Shown here: piece after piece, positions 44,075-52,719 of the stretch
Position numbering within the stretch: the first letter of the stretch is position 1
Layout: every line of letters starts with the position of its first letter
Source: Arthrobacter sp. NEB 688
GTDB taxonomy: Bacteria > Actinomycetota > Actinomycetes > Actinomycetales > Dermatophilaceae
Length of the DNA stretch: 64,000 nucleotides
Direction: 5' to 3'
Assembly (NCBI RefSeq): GCF_013201035.1
Contig: NZ_CP053707.1
Span: 620,001-684,000, forward strand
The notes under the pieces: model-generated
What the model saw: the letters and a program-made list of their open reading frames with translations, nothing else
Told to the model about the DNA's origin: nothing
Databases searched by the model: none
Translations under genes and position numbers: made by a program

Positions 44075-45435
44075 GGAGCCGACCCACCACCCGCCTGATC
44101 GCCGTCGGTGCCCTGGGCGCCCTGGCCCTCACCGCCTGCACCCCCGGGTCCGGCAGTGACGGTACGGGGTCCAGCGCCGCACCGACCGGCACCGTCAACA
44201 CCGACCCCGCCTCGCTGGGCCAGGTGACGCTGACCGTCTGGGACCAGGAGGTCCGCGGCGGCCAGGCCGCGCAGATCGAGGAGCTCAACAAGGAGTTCCA
44301 GGCGAAGTACCCGAACATCACGCTCAAGCGGGTCTCGCGCTCGTTCGACGACCTCAAGACGACCCTCGGCCTCGCCCTCTCGGGCAACGACGCCCCGGAC
44401 GTCTTCCAGGCCAACAACGGCCGCCCCGACATGGGCAAGTTCGTCCAGGCCGGCCAGCTCCTGCCGCTCGACCGCTACGCCGACGCGTACGGCTGGAAGG
44501 ACCGCTACCCCGAGTCGGTCCGCAAGTACTCGAGCTACTCGCCGGACGGCAAGACCTTCGGCACCGGCAACCTCTACGGGCTGCCGCAGGTCGGCGAGGT
44601 CGTCGGCGTCTACGCGAACAAGGCCGTGCTCGCGAAGGCCGGTGTCCCCGAGGTCCCGACGGACTGGGCCGGTTTCGAGTCCAGCCTCCAGAAGGTCAAG
44701 GACGCCGGCCAGCAGCCGCTCGTCCTCGGCAACCTCGACAAGTGGCCGGCCATCCACGTCTTCGGCACCGTCCAGGCGCAGACGACGCCGGCCGACCAGA
44801 TCCGCACCCTCGGCTTCGGGCAGTCCGGCGGCAGCTGGACCACCCCCGAGAACACGAAGGCCGCGCAGACGCTCGTCGACTGGGTCGACAAGGGCTACTT
44901 CTCCCAGGACGTCAACGGCCTCGGCTACGACCCCGCGTGGCAGCAGTTCAGCAAGGGCACCGGCGCGTACCTCATCGCCGGCACCTGGCTGCAGGCGGAC
45001 CTCGGCAAGGCGATGGGCGACGACGTCACCTTCGTCCTGCCGCCCAAGGCCCAGCAGGCGCCGGTCGCGACCGGCGGCACCGGCATCCCGTGGGCGGTCT
45101 CGAGCAAGACCGAGAGCCCCGACGCCGCCGCCGCGTACGTCGACTTCATCACGAGCAAGGACGCGATGGGCGTCCTCGCCAAGACCGAGAACCTGCCGGT
45201 CGCCGACACCGCCGAGCAGAAGGCGCCGAGCACCATCGGCCAGGACGTCTTCACCGCGTTCGGCACCGCCGTCGAGGACGACTCGCTCGTCCCGTACCTC
45301 GACTACGCCACCCCGACGATGTCCGACACCCTCGGCGCGGCCCTGCAGGACCTCCTCGCGAAGAAGGCCACGCCCGAGCAGTTCCTCGAGACCGTGCAGA
45401 AGGACTACGGCGACTTCGTCGCGCAGAACGGATGA
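44071..45435 (+). CDS. Sugar ABC transporter substrate-binding lipoprotein
   Basis: A 454-residue extracytoplasmic solute-binding protein of family 1. The lipoprotein signal peptide ends ALALTAC with the lipidated cysteine at about residue 22. The mature protein has TVWDQEVRGGQAAQIEELNKEFQ, DAPDVFQANNGRPDMGKFV, and GSWTTPENTKAAQTLVDWVD. Captures the oligosaccharide for the two permeases encoded next. Start overlaps the kinase stop; an ATPase is not encoded here, so a shared MsiK-type ATPase is likely. Confidence 0.93.
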   Translation: MRSRPTTRLIAVGALGALALTACTPGSGSDGTGSSAAPTGTVNTDPASLGQVTLTVWDQEVRGGQAAQIEELNKEFQAKYPNITLKRVSRSFDDLKTTLGLALSGNDAPDVFQANNGRPDMGKFVQAGQLLPLDRYADAYGWKDRYPESVRKYSSYSPDGKTFGTGNLYGLPQVGEVVGVYANKAVLAKAGVPEVPTDWAGFESSLQKVKDAGQQPLVLGNLDKWPAIHVFGTVQAQTTPADQIRTLGFGQSGGSWTTPENTKAAQTLVDWVDKGYFSQDVNGLGYDPAWQQFSKGTGAYLIAGTWLQADLGKAMGDDVTFVLPPKAQQAPVATGGTGIPWAVSSKTESPDAAAAYVDFITSKDAMGVLAKTENLPVADTAEQKAPSTIGQDVFTAFGTAVEDDSLVPYLDYATPTMSDTLGAALQDLLAKKATPEQFLETVQKDYGDFVAQNG

Positions 45436-46373
45436 GCGACACCGCGACCGCGGCGCCCAGCCGCCCCCGCACCCCCGAGGGGACCCGCCGCCGACGCCGC
45501 GGCGGCCCCCCCGGGGAGCCGCGGGCCGTCGGCTGGCTCTACGTGCTGCCGGCGCTCCTCGTCTACGCGGCCTTCCTCCTCTACCCGCTCCTGCGGGCGG
45601 TCCAGATCTCGCTCTACGACTGGAACGGCAACACCCTCGCGACGTGGGCCGGCCTCGACAACTACGTCGAGGTCGTCGGCGACCCCGCCCTGCGCGCCTC
45701 GTTCGGGCACGCGCTCGTCCTCATCGCCTTCTACGCCCTCCTGCCGCTCGTCGTCGGCCTCGTCCTCGCGGCGATCCTCGGGCGCGCCAAGGTGCGGGGC
45801 CTCGGCTTCTTCCGCACCGTCGTCTTCCTGCCCCAGGTCGTCGCGATGGTCGTCATCGCCGTGGCGTGGCGCCGGATGTACGCGCCCGACGGCAGCATCA
45901 ACGACCTCCTGTCGGCCATCGGGCTCGACGCCCTGACCCGCGGCTGGCTCGGCGACTACACCGCCGCGCTGCCGGCGGTCGGTCTCATCGGCACCTGGTT
46001 CGAGATCGGCCTCGTCACCGTGCTGCTCCTCGCCGGGATGGGCAAGATCCCCACCGAGCTCTACGAGGCCGCCCGGCTCGACGGCGCCGGCGCGGTGCGC
46101 GAGTTCTTCGCCGTCACGCTGCCGGCGCTGCGCGGCGAGATCGCGGTCGCCCTGACGCTCACCGTCATCGCCGCCCTGCGCACCTTCGACCTCGTCTACG
46201 TGACGACCCGCGGCGGCCCCGGCACGAGCACCTCGGTGCCGTCGTACGAGGTCTACAACCGCGCCTTCCAGCAGGGACGGGTCGGCTCGGCCGCGGCGAT
46301 CGCCGTCGTGCTGACGGTCATCATCTTCGCGATCTCGTTCGGCATCACCCGGATCGCGGAGCGGGAGCGCTGA
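45432..46373 (+). CDS. Sugar ABC transporter permease 1 (MalF-like)
   Basis: A 313-residue permease with six membrane helices after a basic N-terminus (GTRRRRRGGPPG). The ATPase-coupling EAA loop is ELYEAARLDGAGAVREFF. LYVLPALLVYAAFLLYPLL is the first helix. Overlaps the binding-protein gene (ATGA). Confidence 0.93.
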   Translation: MSDTATAAPSRPRTPEGTRRRRRGGPPGEPRAVGWLYVLPALLVYAAFLLYPLLRAVQISLYDWNGNTLATWAGLDNYVEVVGDPALRASFGHALVLIAFYALLPLVVGLVLAAILGRAKVRGLGFFRTVVFLPQVVAMVVIAVAWRRMYAPDGSINDLLSAIGLDALTRGWLGDYTAALPAVGLIGTWFEIGLVTVLLLAGMGKIPTELYEAARLDGAGAVREFFAVTLPALRGEIAVALTLTVIAALRTFDLVYVTTRGGPGTSTSVPSYEVYNRAFQQGRVGSAAAIAVVLTVIIFAISFGITRIAERER

Positions 46374-47200
46374 TGCGGGTCTCCCGTGGTGAGCGCGCCA
46401 CCAACTACGTCATCCTCGTCGCCTTCGCGGTCTTCGCCCTGTGGCCCATCCTCGGCGTCGTCGTCGCGGCGCTGGGCCCGGACGACGCCGCCGGCGGGAC
46501 CGTCGGCGCGGGCGTCCTCGGCCTGCACCCCGAGAACTTCGTGACCGCTTGGAACGAGGGCCGGTTCGGCAGCTACCTGCGCACCAGCCTGTTCGTCTCG
46601 AGCACGGTCGTCGTCGTCAGCGTGCTCTTCTCGCTGCTCGCCGGCTACGCGCTCGGGACCATGCGCTTCCGCGGGGCGACGGTGCTCTTCTACGTCTTCC
46701 TCGTCGGCATCATGATGCCGAGCGAGGCCGTGCTCGTGCCGCTGTACTACGACCTGCGCGCGCTCGGGCTGACGGACACGATCTGGGCGCTCCTCCTGCC
46801 GCAGGTCGCGCAGTCCGTCGCGTTCGGCACCTTCTGGATGCGCGCCTGGTTCCGCTCGGCGAACCGCTCGGTCATCGAGGCCGCGCGGCTCGACGGCGCG
46901 TCGACCTGGCGCATCCTCTGGCAGGTGCTCGTGCCGCTCGCCCGCCCGGCGGTCGTCACGCTCACCGTGCTCACCTTCATGTGGACCTGGAACGAGTTCC
47001 TCGTCCCCCTCGTCATGGTCGTCTCCGAGTCGCTGCGCACCGCGCCGCTCGGGCTGGCGTTCTTCCAGGGGCAGTACACGCAGGGCTTCACCCTCCTCGC
47101 GGCCGGTGCCTGCATCGTCGCGACCCCGGTGGTCGTGCTCTACCTGTTCCTGCAGCGCCACTTCATCGCCGGGATGCTCGAAGGAGCAGTCCGGGAGTAG
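46373..47200 (+). CDS. Sugar ABC transporter permease 2 (MalG-like)
   Basis: A 275-residue permease with six membrane helices and the EAA loop VIEAARLDGASTWRILWQ. FMWTWNEFLVPLV is characteristic of MalG-type subunits. It shares one base with the stop of permease 1 (TGATG). The secreted deacetylase gene follows 40 bases later. Confidence 0.93.
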   Translation: MRVSRGERATNYVILVAFAVFALWPILGVVVAALGPDDAAGGTVGAGVLGLHPENFVTAWNEGRFGSYLRTSLFVSSTVVVVSVLFSLLAGYALGTMRFRGATVLFYVFLVGIMMPSEAVLVPLYYDLRALGLTDTIWALLLPQVAQSVAFGTFWMRAWFRSANRSVIEAARLDGASTWRILWQVLVPLARPAVVTLTVLTFMWTWNEFLVPLVMVVSESLRTAPLGLAFFQGQYTQGFTLLAAGACIVATPVVVLYLFLQRHFIAGMLEGAVRE

Positions 47201-47240
47201 AGCAGGGGATTTCGCACACCGACAGGGATTGGGGTCAACG

Positions 47241-50036
47241 ATGACCACGCACGTCAGCAGACCACGCGCGTCCGCGCGGAGGGTGGCGACGCTCGCCACC
47301 ACCGTCGCGCTCGCGCTCACCGGGGCGGGGGCCGCCGCGGCGACCACGTCCGGTGACCAGCACGGGAGCGGGGACGCCTCGCGCCCGCCGAGCGCGACGA
47401 CCTCGGCCGGCCACCCGGTCGACCTCGGGGCGCTGTTCATCGGCGCCCACCCCGACGACGAGGCCGGCTCGCTGTCGGCCTACGGGCAGTGGGGGCACGA
47501 CAACCACCTGCGCACCGGCGTCGTCACCGTGACGCGCGGCGAGGGTGGCGGCAACGCCGTCGGCCCCGAGGAGGGCCCGCCGCTCGGCCTGCTCCGCGAG
47601 AAGGAGGAGCGCTCGGCCGTCGGCCGGGCGGGCATCACCGACATCTTCAACCTCGACGAGGTCGACTTCTACTACACGGTCAGCGACCCGCTGACCCAGG
47701 AGGTCTGGGACCACGACGAGGTGCTCGGCAAGGTCGTGCGGGTCATCCGCGAGACCCGCCCCGAGATCCTCTTCACGATGGACCCCGCGCCGTCTCCGGG
47801 CAACCACGGCAACCACCAGGAGGCCGCGCGCCTCGCGACCGAGGCCTTCGCCGCGGCCGGTGACCCGACGCGCTACCCCGAGCAGATCCGGACGGAGGGG
47901 CTGCGGCCCTTCTCGCCCGACAAGCTGATGATGCGCGGCTCGGCCACCGCCCCGACCGGCGAGCAGTGCATGGCGCAGCTCGCCCCGAAGGACCCGACCC
48001 AGACCGTCTACGGCGTCTGGGCCGGGGCCGCCTCGCCGGACGGCCGCACGTGGGCCGCCGTCGAGCGCGACGCGCAGCGCCAGTACGCCTCCCAGGGCTG
48101 GGCCGGCTTCCCCGACGTGCCGACCGACCCGACGAAGATCGGCTGCGACGTCTTCCGCCAGGTCGACTCGCGGGTGCCGTTCGCCGAGCCGGGCACCGCT
48201 GCCGCGCAGCGCTCCTGGTCCGCCCTGGCGGGGTCGACCGTGCACGTCCCCGGCACGGTCCCGCTCGGCACCGGCCTGCGCGTCGACACCGACCGCTTCG
48301 GGGTGCTGCCCGGCCGGTCGTTCAAGGCCACGGTGTCCGTCACCGCGCCGGGTCGCGCCCTGACCGGCGCCTCGGTCGCCCTCGACCTGCCCGAGGGATG
48401 GGCCGTGACCGGGAACCGCTGGGTCGGCACGGTCCAGCCCGGCCGCACGGTGACCCGCACCTTCGCGGTCACGCCGGCCGCGGACGCGAACGCGGGTGAG
48501 CGGCAGCGGGTCGCCGCCCGCCTCACGACGAGGACCGGGTCCGGCTACTCCGACCGCGTCGTCGAGGTCGCCCCGTCGGTCTCGGCCCGCCAGCAGCTGC
48601 TCCCGCAGGTCGCGGACTTCGAGCGGTGGGCCCCGGCCACGGCGGCCGAGCCCCAGCTGAGCGGCACCGTCACGCCGGTCCTCCCGATCGCCTCCGGCAA
48701 GAGCCGTGAGGTCCGGGTCGACCTGCACAACAACGGGAACCGCGCGGACGCCGGAACCGTGGCCCTCGAGCTCCCCGACGGCTTCACGGCCGAGCCGGCG
48801 AGCGCCGACTACGGGCCGCTCGCCGCGGGCGCCGACGGCAGTGTGACGTTCACGGTGACCAACACCGACGCCTCGCTCCCGACGTCCAACCAGGGCGGCA
48901 CCCCCGGCGCGGCGGCCGGTGACTACGCCTACCGCATCGTCACCACGACCCGGGCCGGGTCGGCCACGAGCAACGGCGCCCTCGAGATCGTCCCCACGAC
49001 GACGATCGAGGAGGCCTCCGCCGCACCGGTGGTCGACGGCAAGGAGTCGCCGGGCGAGTACCCCGGCGAGTCCGTCGACATCTCCCGCCTGTGGGAGGGG
49101 ACGGCCTGCTCGTCGGCCGCCGACTGCTCGGCCACCGCGAAGGTCGCCTGGCACGAGGACACGCTCAACGTCCTCGTCCACGTGACCGACGACGTGCTCG
49201 GCACCCGGCTCGACGCCGCGGACTGCAAGCGGCACTGGCGCACGGACTCCGTCGAGATCGCCGTCGACCCGCGTGGTGACAGCGAGAACACCTCGACGAC
49301 GTTCAAGGCGGCCGTCCTGCCGGTGACCGCGGAGGGCCCGGCGTGCGGGCTGCGCGACGCCGACAACCACCAGGGCCCGGCGGCCGAGACCGCTCCGGGC
49401 ATGAAGGTGGCCTCGACGGTCGATGAGCCCTACGACGGGTACACCGTCGAGGTGTCCATCCCGATGTCCGAGCTCCCCGGCGCGGTCGACCCCGAGCACC
49501 TGGGGCTCAACCTGTTCGTCTACGACTCCGACACCCAGGACAAGACCGGCCAGACCCGCATCGGCTGGTCGACCTGGGGCGGCGTGCAGGGCGACCCGTA
49601 CCGCTGGGGCGTCGCGACGCTGCCGGGCTACACCCCGCCGGCCGACCGGCCCACCGAGGCGCCGGAGCCCGTCGTCCCGCGCACGGGCCTGTCCTCGCTC
49701 GACAGCCCGCCGTCGCTCGAGCAGGCGGTGCGCAACGACGTGCCCCTCGCGGGCGGCCCGGCGAGCACCCCGGCCCGTGCCGGATGGGTCGAGCGCGTGA
49801 CGACGTCGTCGGACACCGCGTGGGTCCGGCTGCACGCGAACGCCGCCGGCACCGCGCACGTGTACGTCGTCGACGGCAAGGGCACCATCGGGTCCCGCAC
49901 CGTCGCGATCGGCGGCGCCGGGCACCGCAGCATCACGGTCGACCTCGACCGGCGCGGCGGCAGCAACACCCGGGTCTACGTCGGCTGGCTCGACAAGGCC
50001 GGCGGCACCCTGGCGTCGGTGGGACGCGCCCGCTGA
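47241..50036 (+). CDS. Large secreted PIG-L deacetylase with NEW3-like and CBM9-like domains
   Basis: A 931-residue extracellular protein. Signal peptide about residues 1-34; PIG-L domain about 63-310 with zinc/acid motif GAHPDDE (68-74) and GNHGNHQEA (187-195); then two beta-rich regions resembling NEW3 (about 345-440 and 500-590) and a sugar-binding-like CBM9/DOMON region (about 650-830) with VAWHEDTLNVLVHVTDD and WRTDSVEIAVDPRGD. PIG-L enzymes remove N-acetyl groups from GlcNAc-containing molecules. Following a sugar importer, it likely prepares a glycan outside the cell. The exact substrate is unknown. It ends with a small beta-domain. Confidence 0.85.
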   Translation: MTTHVSRPRASARRVATLATTVALALTGAGAAAATTSGDQHGSGDASRPPSATTSAGHPVDLGALFIGAHPDDEAGSLSAYGQWGHDNHLRTGVVTVTRGEGGGNAVGPEEGPPLGLLREKEERSAVGRAGITDIFNLDEVDFYYTVSDPLTQEVWDHDEVLGKVVRVIRETRPEILFTMDPAPSPGNHGNHQEAARLATEAFAAAGDPTRYPEQIRTEGLRPFSPDKLMMRGSATAPTGEQCMAQLAPKDPTQTVYGVWAGAASPDGRTWAAVERDAQRQYASQGWAGFPDVPTDPTKIGCDVFRQVDSRVPFAEPGTAAAQRSWSALAGSTVHVPGTVPLGTGLRVDTDRFGVLPGRSFKATVSVTAPGRALTGASVALDLPEGWAVTGNRWVGTVQPGRTVTRTFAVTPAADANAGERQRVAARLTTRTGSGYSDRVVEVAPSVSARQQLLPQVADFERWAPATAAEPQLSGTVTPVLPIASGKSREVRVDLHNNGNRADAGTVALELPDGFTAEPASADYGPLAAGADGSVTFTVTNTDASLPTSNQGGTPGAAAGDYAYRIVTTTRAGSATSNGALEIVPTTTIEEASAAPVVDGKESPGEYPGESVDISRLWEGTACSSAADCSATAKVAWHEDTLNVLVHVTDDVLGTRLDAADCKRHWRTDSVEIAVDPRGDSENTSTTFKAAVLPVTAEGPACGLRDADNHQGPAAETAPGMKVASTVDEPYDGYTVEVSIPMSELPGAVDPEHLGLNLFVYDSDTQDKTGQTRIGWSTWGGVQGDPYRWGVATLPGYTPPADRPTEAPEPVVPRTGLSSLDSPPSLEQAVRNDVPLAGGPASTPARAGWVERVTTSSDTAWVRLHANAAGTAHVYVVDGKGTIGSRTVAIGGAGHRSITVDLDRRGGSNTRVYVGWLDKAGGTLASVGRAR

Positions 50037-50077
50037 GGTCCTGACCACCGCACCGCCGCACCACCGCACCACCCATC

Positions 50078-50133
50078 GCGGGCTACACCGCAGTAAGTGC
50101 CGCCACAGCAGCACGTACTGCGGTGTAGCCCGC
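50078..50133. repeat. 56-base palindrome after the PIG-L gene
   Basis: GCGGGCTACACCGCAGTA at 50078-50095 pairs perfectly with 50116-50133. A nested GTGC/GCAC (50097-50100, 50111-50114) extends it. It separates two plus-strand genes and starts 41 bases after the PIG-L stop; it may end that operon's transcript. Confidence 0.88.
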
Positions 50134-50165
50134 ACCTGCTGTGGGGGGGGTGGCGCCGAAAGCGG

Positions 50166-50196
50166 TTGCGCCCGCCCCGGTGCGCCGGGGTAGCGT
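50166..50196 (+). promoter_or_regulatory. Promoter of the ABC-F leader (TTGCGC-19-TAGCGT)
   Basis: TTGCGC (50166-50171), a 19-base spacer and TAGCGT (50191-50196) lie nine bases before ATG 50206 of a three-codon reading frame. The spacer is slightly long. Confidence 0.4.
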
Positions 50197-50205
50197 GGCC
50201 GGACC

Positions 50206-50217
50206 ATGAAGCACTGA
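50206..50217 (+). CDS. Three-codon leader reading frame (Met-Lys-His-stop)
   Basis: ATG AAG CAC TGA lies immediately after the putative promoter of the ABC-F gene and 68 bases before its start. It could be a leader peptide whose translation senses ribosome stalling. TGCTCGC (50227-50233) and GCGAGCA (50251-50257) form a stem behind it. Chance occurrence is possible. Confidence 0.3.
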   Translation: MKH

Positions 50218-50285
50218 CCCACGCCCTGCTCGCGCCCGAGGCCCCGCCCGGCGAGCACGTCCAGCACCACCGCGTGGAGTCCCCC

Positions 50286-51911
50286 ATGCCGTCAGCCTCC
50301 CCCCTCGTCGTCCGCGACCTCTCCCTCTCCTTCGACGGGCGCCCCGTCCTCGACGGCGTCTCGCTCACCGTGCCCCCCGGCCACCGCATCGGCCTCGTCG
50401 GCGAGAACGGCTCCGGCAAGTCGACGCTGCTCGCCTGCCTCGCCGGCCGGCTCGCCCCGGCCTCCGGCTCCGCGAGCGTCCCGGACGACCTCGGCTACCT
50501 GCCCCAGGACTCCGGGCTCGACCCGGCCGCCACGGTCGGCGCCGTCCTGCGCGACGCGCTGGCCCCGCTGCACCGGCTGGCCGCGAACGTCGAGCGCCTC
50601 GCCGCCGCGCTCGCCGACCGGCCGGACGACACCGCGACGTCGGCCGCGTACGACGACGCCCTCGCCCGGGCCGTGGCCCGCGACGCCTGGGACGCCGACC
50701 GCCGGGCCGAGGTCGCGGCCCGCGCACTCGGGCTGGAGCGCATCCCGCACGACCGACCGGTCGGCGCCACGAGCGGTGGCGAGCGCACCCGCCTCGCCCT
50801 CGCGGCCCTCCTCGTGCGCCGGCCGGACGCCCTGCTCCTCGACGAGCCGACCAACCACCTGGACGACGCCGCGCTGGAGTTCCTCGAGTCCGAGCTCCTG
50901 GCGATGCCGGGCGCCGTTCTCGTGGCGAGCCACGACCGGGTGCTCCTGGAACGAGCGTGCACCGGGGTCGTCGACCTCGACCCCCGCCACCGCGGGACAG
51001 ACGGGGTCGGCGGCGCGTCGTGGACCGGTTCCTTCGCCGACCACCGCGCGGCGAAGGCGGCCGCCCGCCGGCGCTGGGAGGAGCAGTGGCTGGAGGAGCG
51101 CGAGCTCGTCGCCGACCTGCGCGAGCGCGCCGTGACCCGCGAGGGCGGCGTGGCCCACGGCCGCGGGCCGACCGACAACGACAAGTTCGTCCACGCCTTC
51201 AAGGGCTCGCGCGTGCAGACCGCCGCCCGCCGCCGGGCCAAGGATGCCGAGCGCCGGCTCGAGCGCATCGTCGCCGACGCCGTGCCCCGACCCCCTGCGC
51301 GGCTGCGGCTCGACGTCGACCTCGGCCGCGAGGGCGCCCCGTCCTCGGGCATCCGGGTCAGGGGCCTCGACGTGCCCGGTCGCCTGCGGCTCGCGCGGCT
51401 CGACGTCGCGGCCGGGGAGCACCTGCTGGTCACCGGGCCCAACGGCTGCGGCAAGTCGACCCTCCTGCACGCCCTCGCCGACGCCCCCCGGCACCGCGGC
51501 GTCGACGTCGGCGGCCGGGTGGCGCTCCTCGCGCAGGACACCCTCGTCGACGATCCGCGACGCAGCCCGCAGCAGCTCGTCGCGGCGCAGGAGGGCATCC
51601 CGGAGGACGAGGCGCGGGCCCTCCTGCTGCCACTCGGGCTCGTCCACCCGCGTGACGCCGCCCGCCCGGTCGGGGACCTCAGCCTCGGGCAGCAGCGGCG
51701 GCTCGCCCTCGCCCTCGTCGTGCTGGCCCGCCCCGACGTCCTCCTCCTCGACGAGCCGACGAACCACCTCTCGCTCAGCCTCGTCGACGAGCTCGAGGAG
51801 GCGGTCGACGCCTCGCCCGCGACCGTCGTCATCGCCTCGCACGACCGCTGGGCCCGGCGGCGGTGGACCGGACGCGAGCTGCCGCTGCCCCCGCGGGACG
51901 ACGTACGGTGA
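50286..51911 (+). CDS. ABC-F family ATPase (ribosome-protection type)
   Basis: A 541-residue protein with two ABC domains and no membrane segments. Walker A motifs are GENGSGKST and GPNGCGKST; signatures SGGERTRLAL and LSLGQQRRLAL; both Walker B motifs end LLLDEPTNHL. The long linker (about 230-340) is the part that enters the ribosomal E/P site in ABC-F proteins. These act in antibiotic resistance (macrolide, lincosamide, pleuromutilin) or translation regulation. The 249-base upstream gap contains a palindrome, a promoter and a short leader frame, suggesting regulated expression. Confidence 0.9.
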   Translation: MPSASPLVVRDLSLSFDGRPVLDGVSLTVPPGHRIGLVGENGSGKSTLLACLAGRLAPASGSASVPDDLGYLPQDSGLDPAATVGAVLRDALAPLHRLAANVERLAAALADRPDDTATSAAYDDALARAVARDAWDADRRAEVAARALGLERIPHDRPVGATSGGERTRLALAALLVRRPDALLLDEPTNHLDDAALEFLESELLAMPGAVLVASHDRVLLERACTGVVDLDPRHRGTDGVGGASWTGSFADHRAAKAAARRRWEEQWLEERELVADLRERAVTREGGVAHGRGPTDNDKFVHAFKGSRVQTAARRRAKDAERRLERIVADAVPRPPARLRLDVDLGREGAPSSGIRVRGLDVPGRLRLARLDVAAGEHLLVTGPNGCGKSTLLHALADAPRHRGVDVGGRVALLAQDTLVDDPRRSPQQLVAAQEGIPEDEARALLLPLGLVHPRDAARPVGDLSLGQQRRLALALVVLARPDVLLLDEPTNHLSLSLVDELEEAVDASPATVVIASHDRWARRRWTGRELPLPPRDDVR

Positions 51912-51944
51912 GGCGATGAGCCGCCAGGACGACCGGGGCGCCCG

Positions 51945-52100
51945 ATGGCGCGGATGACGCGCAAGGCCGACCTCCCGACGAAGGTCTGCGCCACCTGCGG
52001 CCGACCGTTCGCCTGGCGCAAGAAGTGGGCGCGCGACTGGGACGAGGTCCGCTACTGCTCGGAGGCCTGCCGCCGCAGCCGCCCCAAGGACGACGCGTGA
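51945..52100 (+). CDS. DUF2256 small zinc-finger-like protein
   Basis: A 51-residue protein: [16 protein letters not shown] and [10 protein letters not shown], giving CxxC...CxxxC, the DUF2256 pattern with a likely zinc site. Function unknown. Its TGA overlaps the GTG of the phosphoesterase gene (GTGA). A second in-frame ATG is at 51954. Confidence 0.8.
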   Translation: MARMTRKADLPTKVCATCGRPFAWRKKWARDWDEVRYCSEACRRSRPKDDA

Positions 52101-52612
52101 GCCCGGCGCGCGGGACCCGCGTCCTGCTCATGACCGACACCCACCTGCCGAAGCGGGCCAAGGACCTGCCGGCGCCGCTGTGGGCCGCGGTCGAGGAGGC
52201 CGACCTCGTCGTGCACGCCGGCGACTGGGTCGACGAGGCGACGCTCGACGCGCTCGAGGCCCGCAGCGCCCGCCTGCTCGCGTGCTGGGGCAACAACGAC
52301 GGACCCGACCTACGTGCGCGCCTGCCCGAGGTCGCGCGCGCGAGCATCGAGGGGGTGCGCGTCGCCGTCGTCCACGAGACCGGTCAGAAGGATCGCCGCG
52401 AGGAGCGGATGCGCGCCACCTACCCCGACGTCGACCTGCTCGTCTTCGGGCACAGCCACATCCCCTGGGACACCGAGCACGAGGGGCTGCGGCTGCTCAA
52501 CCCCGGCTCCCCGACCGACCGCCGGCGTCAGCCGGACTTCACGTGGATGACGCTGCGCCTGGCCGACGGCGGCGTCCACGACGTGGAGCTCCACCGCCTC
52601 CGGCCTGCCTGA
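52097..52612 (+). CDS. YfcE-type metallophosphoesterase
   Basis: A 171-residue dimetal phosphodiesterase. Motifs: [27 protein letters not shown] (where GD/GH motifs usually have His) and FGHSHIP. Family members cleave phosphodiesters; natural substrate unknown. Translationally coupled to DUF2256. The stop is followed by a strong hairpin shared with the convergent peroxiredoxin gene. Confidence 0.88.
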   Translation: MSPARGTRVLLMTDTHLPKRAKDLPAPLWAAVEEADLVVHAGDWVDEATLDALEARSARLLACWGNNDGPDLRARLPEVARASIEGVRVAVVHETGQKDRREERMRATYPDVDLLVFGHSHIPWDTEHEGLRLLNPGSPTDRRRQPDFTWMTLRLADGGVHDVELHRLRPA

Positions 52613-52632
52613 CCCCACGCACCTCCCCTGGC

Positions 52633-52688
52633 CGGGGTGACCCCGAGAAGTCCACGAGACCCCGGCTCGGAGCCGGGGTCTCGTGGAC
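52633..52688. repeat. Perfect 18-bp-stem hairpin with upstream repeat block, between convergent genes
   Basis: TCCACGAGACCCCGGCT (from 52651) pairs, with flanking bases, to the complement ending at 52688, around a three-base loop (52668-52670). It is preceded by CGGGGTGACCCCGAGAAGT (52633-52651), which also occurs at 35026-35044. It probably acts as a bidirectional terminator. Confidence 0.85.
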
Positions 52689-52719
52689 GGAGCGGTGTCT
52701 CGGCCGGACGGCCGCCGGC

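Noticed and set aside
47235-50270. 1011-codon minus-strand open frame over the PIG-L gene
   Set aside because: The sense-strand PIG-L motifs, signal peptide and operon context are decisive; the antisense product is Arg/Gly-rich without motifs.
51916-51957. 13-codon frame before DUF2256
   Set aside because: It overlaps the DUF2256 start, has no ribosome site of its own and encodes no recognisable peptide.
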